This document shows positions 16,217 through 23,136 of a DNA stretch of 42,553 nt, piece by piece. The notes below the pieces were generated by a model. That model saw nothing but the letters and a program-made list of their open reading frames with translations, had not been told where the DNA came from and did not search any database. The DNA comes from Clostridia bacterium (GTDB taxonomy: Bacteria; Bacillota; Clostridia; Oscillospirales; Acutalibacteraceae). The DNA lies in contig JAFYNR010000036.1 of assembly GCA_017548045.1 (NCBI GenBank), forward strand, positions 1-42,553, given 5' to 3'. The first letter of the stretch is position 1, and every line of letters starts with the position of its first letter. The position numbers and the translations under genes are program-made.

Positions 16217-17467
16217 ATGTTCCCCGATTACATTGATACCATAGCTCACGTAATTAAGGCTGACGAAGAAGTAGGCCTTGCAATGCAGGCAGAGCTCAAC
16301 AGACAGAGAAGAAACCTTGAACTCATCGCATCCGAGAATATCGTATCCCCTGCCGTTATGGCGGCAATGGGCAGCGTACTCACAAACAAATACGCAGAGG
16401 GCTACCCCTCAAAGAGATACTACGGCGGCTGTGAAAGCGTTGACGTTGTTGAAACCATCGCCATCGAAAGAGCAAAGAAGCTTTTCGGTGCCGAGGCGGC
16501 AAACGTTCAGCCCCATTCGGGTGCTCAGGCAAATATGGCGGCATATGCGGCTATCCTTGAGCCGGGCGACGTTGTTATGGGTATGAACCTTGCACACGGC
16601 GGACACCTCACTCACGGCTCACCCGTCAACGCCAGCGGTAAGCTTTATAAATTCGTTCCCTACGGCGTAAACGACGACGGCTTCATCGATTATGACGAGC
16701 TTGAAAAAACCGCAAACGAAGTTAAGCCCAAGCTTATCGTTGCAGGTGCATCGGCATACCCCAGAGTTATCGACTTTGAGCGTATCGGTAAAATCGCAAA
16801 GTCAATCGGTGCATACTTTATGGTTGATATGGCTCACATTGCAGGTCTTGTTGCCGCAGGTCTTCATCCCTCACCCGTGCCCTATGCGGATATCGTTACA
16901 ACAACAACCCACAAAACTCTCCGCGGTCCCAGAGGCGGTCTTATTCTCTCAACAGCAGAGCTTGCCCCCGCCATCAACAAGGCTATCTTCCCCGGCAACC
17001 AGGGCGGTCCCCTTATGCACATCATTGCCGCAAAGGCAGTGTGCTTCGGTGAGGCACTTGACCCCTCGTTCAGAGTATATCAGGAAAACATCGTAAAGAA
17101 TGCCGCCGCACTTGCAAAGGGACTTCTTTCAAGAGGCATTAACCTTGTTTCGGGCGGTACGGATAACCACCTTATGCTGGTTGACCTTCGTTCAATGGGC
17201 ATCACAGGCAAGGAGCTTGAACACAGACTTGACGAGGTATACATCACCGCAAACAAAAACGCAATTCCCAACGACCCTGAGAAGCCCTTCGTCACAAGCG
17301 GTGTAAGACTGGGCACTGCCGCAGTTACCTCAAGAGGTCTTAACGAAGAGGATATGGACAAGATTGCAGAATTCATTTATCTTTGCGCTACGGATTTTGA
17401 AAACAGTGCAGATAAAATCCGCGAAGGCGTAAATGAAATCTGTCAGCGTTACCCCATTTACGAATAA
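16217..17467 (+). CDS. glyA: Serine hydroxymethyltransferase
   Basis: GlyA interconverts serine and glycine with tetrahydrofolate, feeding one-carbon metabolism in the cytoplasm. I use the ATG at 16217 (416 aa, family-normal) with ACGAGGTG upstream. PLP-enzyme landmarks are [41 protein letters not shown] and [14 protein letters not shown], where Lys233 forms the internal aldimine. The C-terminal part, with [15 protein letters not shown], is intact. It is a single gene with its own promoter, ending in a terminator shared with the convergent ypeB. No glycine riboswitch or T-box is visible in the short leader. Confidence 0.98.
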   Translation: MFPDYIDTIAHVIKADEEVGLAMQAELNRQRRNLELIASENIVSPAVMAAMGSVLTNKYAEGYPSKRYYGGCESVDVVETIAIERAKKLFGAEAANVQPHSGAQANMAAYAAILEPGDVVMGMNLAHGGHLTHGSPVNASGKLYKFVPYGVNDDGFIDYDELEKTANEVKPKLIVAGASAYPRVIDFERIGKIAKSIGAYFMVDMAHIAGLVAAGLHPSPVPYADIVTTTTHKTLRGPRGGLILSTAELAPAINKAIFPGNQGGPLMHIIAAKAVCFGEALDPSFRVYQENIVKNAAALAKGLLSRGINLVSGGTDNHLMLVDLRSMGITGKELEHRLDEVYITANKNAIPNDPEKPFVTSGVRLGTAAVTSRGLNEEDMDKIAEFIYLCATDFENSADKIREGVNEICQRYPIYE

Positions 17468-17475
17468 TATTCCGA

Positions 17476-17504
17476 AAGGACAGCCTCGGCTGTCCTTATT
17501 TTTT
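17476..17504 (+). terminator. glyA terminator
   Basis: AAGGACAGC and GCTGTCCTT are perfect 9-base arms around CTCG, followed by ATTTTTTT. The 3' arm overlaps the end of convergent ypeB by two bases. Confidence 0.9.
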
Positions 17505-18722
17505 TAACTCCGTCTTAATTATTTCATAGGAATTATAATCAATATAATATACAACGTCTTTTCCGCTTACGTTACAGCACGCATAAATGCAAAGCCTTTC
17601 TCTGCCCTCAATATCCGCAAGGCAGAGCAAGGTTTTTTTAACATTCGCCTCCTTTGGCAAAAGAAAGCCTGCGTCGGGCATATCACCTGCATAAATATCC
17701 GTGCGGTAGTTTTTCAGATAATTTCCGCCGTCAAAATAAGTAACCCTTCCGCTTGAAAGACAAATATCCGCCTCAACGGTGCTTGTGAGAAGAAAAACTC
17801 CGTTGACCTGAGGCGCAAGCATAACCCGTGCCGTAAAGGTCTGCATATCCGTCTCAAAAGCCGTCAGCGTGCCGTATCCGCAAAGCTGTGCAAATTCCGC
17901 CGCCTTTCCTTCCGCATCGGCTTGGCTGAGCACGCTTTTATCGCAGGCAACGGGGTTTACGAGCCTTACGAGCATTCCGCCCCGTCTGCTTATCTGCACC
18001 GAAGCATCGCCGTGATGAAGGCTGTATATCTCGCTCTCCCCATTCTCGCTCCGCCATAAAACAGCCTCGGTGCCCGTAAGCCTTTCCGCCTCATTCTTCG
18101 CCTGCGCGAGAGTGACGGTCTGCCTGCCCGAAAGAAGCCTGCCCACGTGCCTGACTGAAACCGACGACGTAAAAAGTTCGTTTTCACTGCCGTTTGAATA
18201 ATCCAGAAAATCCTCAAAATACGGCTTTTCTTCAACCGTGTATATTCTGCCGTATTCTCTCAGACGGTATTCGCCGTTCATCACCGCAACCGAAAGGTCA
18301 CTGAGATGATAATATATTTCCTCTGCATAATCGGAAAGCTGCGATGCTTTTTCTTTTTTGCCCTCGTTTTCGGAATAGCTCTGCGAAAAATCATAAACAT
18401 ATTCAATGAATGTATTTATATTTTCAATCCGTGCAGGCTCAAAGCAAATGGTACAGCCCTCAGCACCCAAAGCCCGTGAGCCCACGTAATAAGCGGCTTC
18501 GGCAACGCTCTCCCCTGCCGATACCGAAAGCAGGCTGAGGCCTCCGCTGATTTCGTGCATATATTCGCAAAGGGAGGTAAGCCCCTCAAACCGAAGACTT
18601 TCGAGCCTTTCTTCATAGGCTGCCTTTGCACGGAATGACGCATAGCCCGTTGCGGCAACAACCACGCACGCCGCAACGAGATAAGAAACCGTTCTTATGA
18701 ATTTTCTGCGTTTTACAGACAT
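17496..18722 (-). CDS. ypeB: Germination protein YpeB-like
   Basis: YpeB is an inner-membrane spore protein that in Bacillus protects and localises the cortex-lytic enzyme SleB. This 408-aa protein has one N-terminal helix (11-29), a long helical region with many acidic and Leu residues, then C-terminal PepSY-type repeats ending in VVYYIDYNSYEIIKTELKK, the family's usual closing pattern. A SleB gene is not next to it, unlike the Bacillus sleB-ypeB pair, although a degenerate SleB-like gene lies at 38 kb. It follows gpmI by 57 bases, and its GAAGGGTGA ribosome site lies in the 3' arm of a strong hairpin (18727-18759), so expression from the glycolytic transcript is probably limited. Confidence 0.85.
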   Translation of the reverse strand: MSVKRRKFIRTVSYLVAACVVVAATGYASFRAKAAYEERLESLRFEGLTSLCEYMHEISGGLSLLSVSAGESVAEAAYYVGSRALGAEGCTICFEPARIENINTFIEYVYDFSQSYSENEGKKEKASQLSDYAEEIYYHLSDLSVAVMNGEYRLREYGRIYTVEEKPYFEDFLDYSNGSENELFTSSVSVRHVGRLLSGRQTVTLAQAKNEAERLTGTEAVLWRSENGESEIYSLHHGDASVQISRRGGMLVRLVNPVACDKSVLSQADAEGKAAEFAQLCGYGTLTAFETDMQTFTARVMLAPQVNGVFLLTSTVEADICLSSGRVTYFDGGNYLKNYRTDIYAGDMPDAGFLLPKEANVKKTLLCLADIEGRERLCIYACCNVSGKDVVYYIDYNSYEIIKTELKK

Positions 18723-18726
18723 AAAA

Positions 18727-18759
18727 AATCACCCTTCACTTTAATTGTGGAGGGTGATT
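18727..18759 (-). terminator. gpmI terminator hairpin that buries the ypeB ribosome site
   Basis: AATCACCCTTCAC and GTGGAGGGTGATT pair over 13 bases (one G-U) around TTTAATT. Minus-strand reading ends in six T then ATG of ypeB. The 3' arm contains AAGGGTGA, the only ribosome site for ypeB, 7 bases from its start. Plus-strand reading also has a T-tract. Confidence 0.85.
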
Positions 18760-18779
18760 GTTTTTTTATACAAGGAAAT

Positions 18780-20300
18780 TTATTTCACAATAAGGCTTTC
18801 GCCTGTCATCTGTGCAGGCTGTGCAATACCCATAATATCAAGCATTGTGGGAGCGATATCGCAAAGCTTGCCGCCGTTTTCTTTCAGCTTGCAGTCGTGA
18901 CCTACAACAACGAAAGGAACGGGATTTGTTGTGTGTGCGGTGAAGGGTGAACCGTCGGGCTCATACATCTTATCCGCATTACCGTGGTCGGCAGTGATAA
19001 GCATTACACCGCCCTTTGCGGAAACAGCATCACAGATCTTGCCTACGCAGGTGTCAACAGCTTCAACTGCGGCAACGGCTGCTTCAAACACACCTGTATG
19101 GCCAACCATATCGCAGTTAGCGTAGTTGAGAATGATAACATCATATTTATCTGTACCGATAGCTTCAAGAAGCTTTTCGGTAACTTCGTATGCGCTCATT
19201 TCGGGCTGCATATCGTAAGTTGCAACAGCAGGTGACTTAACAAGGATTCTGTCTTCACCCTCATACTGCTTTTCAACACCACCGTTGAAGAAGAATGTTA
19301 CGTGAGCATACTTCTCGGTTTCGGCAATTCTGAGCTGTGTAAGACCGTTTGATGAAAGATATTCGCCAAATGTGTTATCAAGAGTCTGGGGCTTGAATGC
19401 AACATGAACATTGGGCATTGTTGCATCATACTGAGTCATGCATACATAGTAGAGATTCTTGATCTGCTCACGCTCAAAGCCGCTGAATTCACCGTCAACA
19501 AAAGCTCTTGTGATTTCTCTTGCTCTGTCGGGACGGAAGTTGAAGAATACAACCGAGTCATTATCTGAAACAGGCTGTGCATCCTTTGAAACAGCAGGAA
19601 CAATGAATTCGTCGGTAACATCGTTCTTGTATGATTCTTCCATCATTTCGCAGCCGCAGTCAAACTTAACGCCTTCGCACTTTGTCATTGCATCGTATGC
19701 CTTGACTACTCTTTCCCAGCGGTTATCTCTGTCCATTGCATAATATCTGCCGATGATGGTTGCAATTTTGCCGACACCGATTTCAGCAAGATTCTTGTAA
19801 AGGTCGGCAATGAAATCCTTACCCGAGGTAGGAGGAACATCTCTGCCGTCCATAAGGCAATGAACAAAAACCTTCTCAACGCCCATATTTTTCGCCATTT
19901 TAACGATGCCGTAAAGATGAGTGTTGTGGCTGTGAACGCCGCCGTCTGAAAGCAGACCCATAAGATGAAGTGCGGAATTATTCTTTTTGCAGTTTTCCAT
20001 TGCACCTACAAGAGCTTCGTTCTCAAAGAAATCGCCGTCATTGATTGACTTTGTGATTCTTGTAAGCTCCTGATATACAACTCTGCCTGCACCGATATTG
20101 GTATGACCAACCTCACTGTTACCCATCTGACCGTCGGGCAGACCTACGTCCATACCCGAAGCGCCGATATATGTCATGGGGTTTTCAGCCATAATCTTAT
20201 CAAGATTGGGAGTTTTTGCGGCACAAATGGCATTACCGTAATCGCTGTCATTTCTGCCGAAGCCGTCCATAATGCAAAGAAGAACGGGTTTCTTGCTCAT
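18780..20300 (-). CDS. gpmI: 2,3-bisphosphoglycerate-independent phosphoglycerate mutase
   Basis: GpmI converts 3-phosphoglycerate to 2-phosphoglycerate with two metal ions (usually Mn). I start it at the ATG at 20300 (506 aa), preceded by AAGGAAG at 7 bases. Features are the metal site VLLCIMDGFGRND (6-18), the phosphoserine Ser62 within MGNSEVGHTNIGAGR, HLMGLLSDGGVHSH, the FFNFRPDRARE segment and the C-terminal ITADHGNADKM. It is the third gene of pgk-tpiA-gpmI, with a hairpin at 20325-20347 in the gap after tpiA. Enolase and gap are not in the window. Confidence 0.98.
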   Translation of the reverse strand: MSKKPVLLCIMDGFGRNDSDYGNAICAAKTPNLDKIMAENPMTYIGASGMDVGLPDGQMGNSEVGHTNIGAGRVVYQELTRITKSINDGDFFENEALVGAMENCKKNNSALHLMGLLSDGGVHSHNTHLYGIVKMAKNMGVEKVFVHCLMDGRDVPPTSGKDFIADLYKNLAEIGVGKIATIIGRYYAMDRDNRWERVVKAYDAMTKCEGVKFDCGCEMMEESYKNDVTDEFIVPAVSKDAQPVSDNDSVVFFNFRPDRAREITRAFVDGEFSGFEREQIKNLYYVCMTQYDATMPNVHVAFKPQTLDNTFGEYLSSNGLTQLRIAETEKYAHVTFFFNGGVEKQYEGEDRILVKSPAVATYDMQPEMSAYEVTEKLLEAIGTDKYDVIILNYANCDMVGHTGVFEAAVAAVEAVDTCVGKICDAVSAKGGVMLITADHGNADKMYEPDGSPFTAHTTNPVPFVVVGHDCKLKENGGKLCDIAPTMLDIMGIAQPAQMTGESLIVK

Positions 20301-20324
20301 AATATATCTTCCTTTCATCAAATA

Positions 20325-20347
20325 CAGGGGTCGCGTGACGACCCCTG
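20325..20347. repeat. Perfect hairpin in the tpiA-gpmI gap
   Basis: CAGGGGTCG and CGACCCCTG are perfect 9-base arms around CGTGA, without a following T-tract. It may be an mRNA-processing or stability element, or a dispersed palindromic repeat. Confidence 0.65.
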
Positions 20348-20363
20348 CAATCGGTTGTTTTTC

Positions 20364-21131
20364 TTATTTTGAAGCTGCTGCAACGATAGCTGCAAACTTC
20401 TCTGCAACAAGTGATGCACCGCCGATAAGACCGCCGTCAACATCATACTGAGCAAGGAGCTCTGCTGCGTTTGCATCGTTCATTGAACCGCCGTACTGAA
20501 TAACGAACTTATCTGCCGCATCCTTTGTGTAAAGCTCTGCGATAAGAGCACGGATAACAGCGCAAACCTCGTTTGCCTGCTCGGGAGTAGCGGTAAGACC
20601 TGTGCCGATAGCCCATACGGGTTCATAAGCGATGATGATGTTTGCAAGCTCAGCTTCGGATACACCTGAAAGTGCAACCTTTGTCTGAAGTCTTACAACC
20701 TCTGCTGTAATACCAAGCTCTCTCTCTTTGAGAACTTCACCAACGCAAAGGATAACCTTAAGGCCTGCATTGAGAGCAGCTCTTACACGGTCACGGACTG
20801 TTTCGTCTGTTTCACCGAAATACTGTCTTCTCTCTGAGTGACCGATGATAACGTAGGGAACGCCTGCTGCTTTGAGCATTTCAGCAGAAACTTCACCTGT
20901 GAATGCGCCTTTTTCTGCCCAGTGGCAGTTTTCGGCACCGATTTTGATGTTTGAGCCTTCAGCCGCTTCCATAGCTGCATAGAGGTCAATATAGGGAGCG
21001 CAGATAACAACGTCGCAATCTGCATCTGCAACGAGGGGCTTCATAGCTTCGATGAGAGCCTTTGTCTGCTCGGGATTGTTGTTCATTTTCCAGTTACCTG
21101 CAATAACAGGTCTGCGAAGTGATTTATCCAT
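20364..21131 (-). CDS. tpiA: Triosephosphate isomerase
   Basis: TpiA interconverts dihydroxyacetone phosphate and glyceraldehyde-3-phosphate. The 255-aa length is normal. Catalytic residues are visible: Lys15 in AGNWKMN, the His of VIIGHSERRQYFGE, and the Glu of IIAYEPVWAIGTG (loop 6 follows). The phosphate-binding GGSMNDANAAELL and GGLIGGASL are also intact. AAAGGATTA precedes the ATG. It lies between pgk and gpmI, the standard lower-glycolysis order in Firmicutes. The gap to pgk holds an unusual long imperfect inverted repeat. Confidence 0.98.
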   Translation of the reverse strand: MDKSLRRPVIAGNWKMNNNPEQTKALIEAMKPLVADADCDVVICAPYIDLYAAMEAAEGSNIKIGAENCHWAEKGAFTGEVSAEMLKAAGVPYVIIGHSERRQYFGETDETVRDRVRAALNAGLKVILCVGEVLKERELGITAEVVRLQTKVALSGVSEAELANIIIAYEPVWAIGTGLTATPEQANEVCAVIRALIAELYTKDAADKFVIQYGGSMNDANAAELLAQYDVDGGLIGGASLVAEKFAAIVAAASK

Positions 21132-21185
21132 TTTAATAATCCTTTCGATTTATAAATCTCTTTTGGTTTTACTGAATGACAGTAG

Positions 21186-21271
21186 AATTTTCGATGAGAT
21201 TTGGCTTTCGCAGTGAGCGTAGCGTATTAAAGATACGTAAGCGAGCGAGAAAGTCAAAGATCGCGAAAATT
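21186..21271. repeat. Long imperfect inverted repeat between pgk and tpiA
   Basis: Arms of about 40 bases start AATTTTCG and end CGAAAATT; the centre is GCGTAT-TAAAG-ATACG. Inner blocks (TTTGGCTTTCG/GAAAGTCAAAG, GAGCG/GCGAGC) pair with several mismatches. It overlaps the last two bases of pgk. No T-tract follows. It looks like an inserted palindromic element and could fold in the pgk-tpiA mRNA. Confidence 0.6.
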
Positions 21272-22481
21272 ATTTGTCATTAACTGCTTCGATACCGGGA
21301 AGAGCCTTACCCTCAAGGAATTCAAGTGATGCGCCGCCGCCTGTTGAGATGTGAGTCATCTTGTCACCGAAGCCGAGAGTGTTAACAGCCGCTGCTGAGT
21401 CACCGCCACCGATGATTGTAACTGCATCTGTTTCAGCAAGTGCCTTTGCAACCGAAATTGTACCTGCTGCAAGAGTGGGGTTCTCGAATACGCCCATAGG
21501 TCCGTTCCATACAACGGTCTTTGCGCTCTTTACTGCTTCTGCGTAGAGCTCTGCAGTCTTGGGGCCGATATCAAGGCCTTCTCTGTCTGCAGGGATTGCA
21601 TCTGCCGCATAAACTTCTGTTGCGATTTCAGCATCGATGGGGTTGGGGAAGCCTTCTGCTGTTACAACGTCAACGGGAAGAAGAATCTTAACGCCCTTTG
21701 CGTCTGCCTTTGCAAGCATATCCTTGCAGTAGTCAATCTTGGTTTCGTCAAGAAGTGACTTGCCTACGCCGTAGCCCTTAGCAGCAAGGAATGTGTAAGC
21801 CATACCGCCGCCGATGATGAGTGTGTCAGCCTTGTTGAGAAGGTTTTCAATAACGTTGAGCTTATCTGCAACCTTTGCACCGCCGAGGATTGTAACGAAG
21901 GGTCTTTCGGGGTCTTCAACTGCGTTGCCGAGATATTTGAGCTCTTTGCCCATAAGGTAACCTACTGCTGCTTCTTCAACATAAGCTGTAACGCCTACTG
22001 TTGAGCAGTGTGCTCTGTGAGCAGCACCGAATGCATCGTTAACATACATTTCGCAGATGCTTGCAAGGTCCTTTGAGAAAGCTTCGCCGTTCTTTGTTTC
22101 TTCTGCACGGAAACGGGTGTTTTCAAGAAGAACTACATCGCCGTCGTTCATAGCGGCAACAGCAGCCTTTGCGTTTTCGCCTACAACTGTATCGTCAGCA
22201 GCAAAAACAACTTCCTTGCCAAGCTTCTCGCTGAGTCTCTTTGCTACGGGAGCAAGTGAGAACTTTGCTTCGGGGCCGTTCTTGGGCTTGCCGAGGTGTG
22301 AGCAAAGGATAACCTTTGCACCGTCATTTATAAGTTTCTGAATGGTGGGAAGAGCAGCGTTGATTCTGTTTTCGTCTGTGATAACGCCTTCCTTGAGAGG
22401 AACGTTAAAGTCGCAGCGAACAAGCACCTTCTTGCCCTTTGCATTGATGTCGTCAACTGTTTTTTTGTTAAGTAAGCTCAT
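21270..22481 (-). CDS. pgk: Phosphoglycerate kinase
   Basis: Pgk makes ATP from 1,3-bisphosphoglycerate. I choose the ATG at 22481 (403 aa), with GAAAGGATTG upstream; the extended frame adds 15 residues before the ribosome site. Signature pieces are [11 protein letters not shown] near the N-terminus, [17 protein letters not shown], the GGAKVADKL hinge region, and the C-terminal nucleotide-binding [10 protein letters not shown] and GGGDSAAAV. It is the first gene of pgk-tpiA-gpmI. The upstream gap holds a CGTAATATTACG palindrome and a small hairpin that could bind a regulator. No gapA or cggR precedes it. Confidence 0.98.
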   Translation of the reverse strand: MSLLNKKTVDDINAKGKKVLVRCDFNVPLKEGVITDENRINAALPTIQKLINDGAKVILCSHLGKPKNGPEAKFSLAPVAKRLSEKLGKEVVFAADDTVVGENAKAAVAAMNDGDVVLLENTRFRAEETKNGEAFSKDLASICEMYVNDAFGAAHRAHCSTVGVTAYVEEAAVGYLMGKELKYLGNAVEDPERPFVTILGGAKVADKLNVIENLLNKADTLIIGGGMAYTFLAAKGYGVGKSLLDETKIDYCKDMLAKADAKGVKILLPVDVVTAEGFPNPIDAEIATEVYAADAIPADREGLDIGPKTAELYAEAVKSAKTVVWNGPMGVFENPTLAAGTISVAKALAETDAVTIIGGGDSAAAVNTLGFGDKMTHISTGGGASLEFLEGKALPGIEAVNDK

Positions 22482-22572
22482 TTTTTTCAATCCTTTCAAA
22501 AATTTTGTAGGAACATACTTTACCAATTATTTATTTTATAATATTATGTCAAATATTTCAAGCATTATTTAT

Positions 22573-22603
22573 CGGCAAAACGCCGAATATACGTAATATT
22601 ACG
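22573..22603 (-). promoter_or_regulatory. Palindromes upstream of pgk
   Basis: A perfect 12-base palindrome CGTAATATTACG (22592-22603) lies 6 bases from a CGGC-AAAAC-GCCG hairpin (22573-22585), about 90-125 bases upstream of the pgk start. Between them and the gene are TTGACA and TATAAA-like blocks on the minus strand, so these could be upstream operator sites for the glycolytic operon. The sites also lie next to the tRNA promoter on the other strand. Confidence 0.4.
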
Positions 22604-22617
22604 GAGCATTTTTCGGC

Positions 22618-22646
22618 TTGACTTTACAATGGGTTTTTGATAAAAT
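22618..22646 (+). promoter_or_regulatory. Promoter of the tRNA-Arg cluster
   Basis: -35 TTGACT (22618-22623), 17-base spacer, -10 TAAAAT (22641-22646), 27 bases before the first, interrupted tRNA copy. No separate promoter is visible for the intact tRNA at 22838, so it is probably co-transcribed with the broken copy. Confidence 0.7.
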
Positions 22647-22672
22647 GGGTAGGCTGAAGAAATTGAATATTT

Positions 22673-22807
22673 GCCTCCTTAGTTAAATGGATAGAAGAAC
22701 CTGACGCTGACGCGTCAGAACCTTGTTACTCGCTTTGCTCGTAATAAGAACTTGTCGCTCCGCTCCAAAACCTTGTTACTCGCTTTGCTCGTAATAACAG
22801 GCCCCTC
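22673..22807 (+). pseudogene. Interrupted and truncated tRNA-Arg copy (copy A)
   Basis: Bases 22673-22693 match the first 21 bases of the intact tRNA-Arg (acceptor 5' strand and D arm). Matching resumes at ATAACAG (22794-22800) and continues through GCCCCTC to 22807, then is lost inside the anticodon loop. Between the two parts are about 100 bases of palindromic modules. The T arm and acceptor 3' strand are missing, so it cannot fold as a tRNA, although it sits directly after the promoter. Confidence 0.8.
22694..22797 (+). repeat. Array of palindromic modules inside tRNA copy A
   Basis: Modules starting GAACCT, GAACTT or AAACCT are each followed by a hairpin: TGACGC-TGAC-GCGTCA, TTACTCGC-TTT-GCTCGTAA, and GTCGCTCCGCTCC. 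A 29-base unit (starting AACCTTGTTACTCGC) is repeated exactly at 22719-22747 and 22769-22797, 50 bases apart. A variant of the unit occurs in copy C at 22983. Confidence 0.75.
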
Positions 22808-22837
22808 TCAGCAAACGACACATTAAATATAACATCT

Positions 22838-22912
22838 GCCTCCTTAGTTAAATGGATATAACAGGCCCCTCCTAAGGGTCAGTTGTGGGTTCGATTCCCG
22901 CAGGGGGTGCCA
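22838..22912 (+). tRNA. tRNA-Arg (anticodon CCT)
   Basis: A complete 75-base cloverleaf. Acceptor GCCTCCT pairs with AGGGGGT (two G-U), discriminator G and encoded CCA. D stem GTTA/TAAC with the GG loop. Anticodon stem GGCCC/GGGTC with loop CTCCTAA, giving anticodon CCT (reads AGG). T stem GTGGG/CCCGC with loop TTCGATT. A terminator follows two bases after CCA. It is flanked by broken copies A and C. Confidence 0.96.
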
Positions 22913-22914
22913 TT

Positions 22915-22943
22915 CTCCGATGATTTTTTCATCGGAGTTTTTT
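22915..22943 (+). terminator. Terminator after intact tRNA-Arg
   Basis: CTCCGATGA and TCATCGGAG are perfect 9-base arms around TTTTT, followed by TTTTTT. It separates the intact tRNA from broken copy C. Confidence 0.92.
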
Positions 22944-23066
22944 GTTAATGGATATAAGAACCTCTCGAACTTCGTTCTCGAGAACCTTGTTACTCGCATA
23001 CGCTCGTAATATACATTGGCCCCTCCTAAGGGTCAGTTGTGGGTTCGATTCCCGCAGGGGGTGCCA
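22944..23066 (+). pseudogene. 5'-truncated, interrupted tRNA-Arg copy (copy C)
   Basis: GTTAATGGATATA (22944-22956) matches the D arm minus one A; the acceptor 5' strand is absent. After about 60 bases of palindromic modules, 49 bases (23018-23066) are identical to the anticodon arm, T arm, acceptor 3' strand and CCA of the intact gene (22864-22912). It lies beyond a terminator and lacks half of its acceptor stem, so it is presumably non-functional. Confidence 0.8.
22957..23011 (+). repeat. Palindromic modules inside tRNA copy C
   Basis: Two modules: AGAACC followed by the hairpin TCTCGA-ACTTCGT-TCTCGAGA, then GAACC followed by TTGTTACTCGC-ATAC-GCTCGTAAT. The second is a loop variant of the 29-base unit in copy A. 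The modules enter the D arm at almost the same place as in copy A. Confidence 0.72.
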
Positions 23067-23067
23067 A

Positions 23068-23112
23068 AAAGAGCTGTAAACACCTTGATAGGCAAGGAGT
23101 TCGCAGCTCTTT
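23068..23112. terminator. Bidirectional terminator between copy C and the winged-helix protein gene
   Basis: AAAGAGCTG and CAGCTCTTT are perfect 9-base arms enclosing an inner hairpin CCTTG-ATAGG-CAAGG. Plus reading continues CTTGTTT; minus reading continues TTGG after five T, serving the gene that ends at 23137. Confidence 0.8.
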
Positions 23113-23136
23113 CTTGTTTATCTGATTTTCTGCGCT

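Noticed and set aside
22694-22797. Possible small CRISPR array, because a 29-base unit recurs at a 50-base period
   Set aside because: Only two exact units, the units are hairpin modules of a larger mosaic, they lie inside a tRNA copy, and no cas genes are present.
22694-22797. Group I or group II intron in a tRNA gene
   Set aside because: About 100 bases is too short, no intron core motifs or reverse transcriptase are seen, the site is the D arm, and the tRNA 3' half is missing in this copy.
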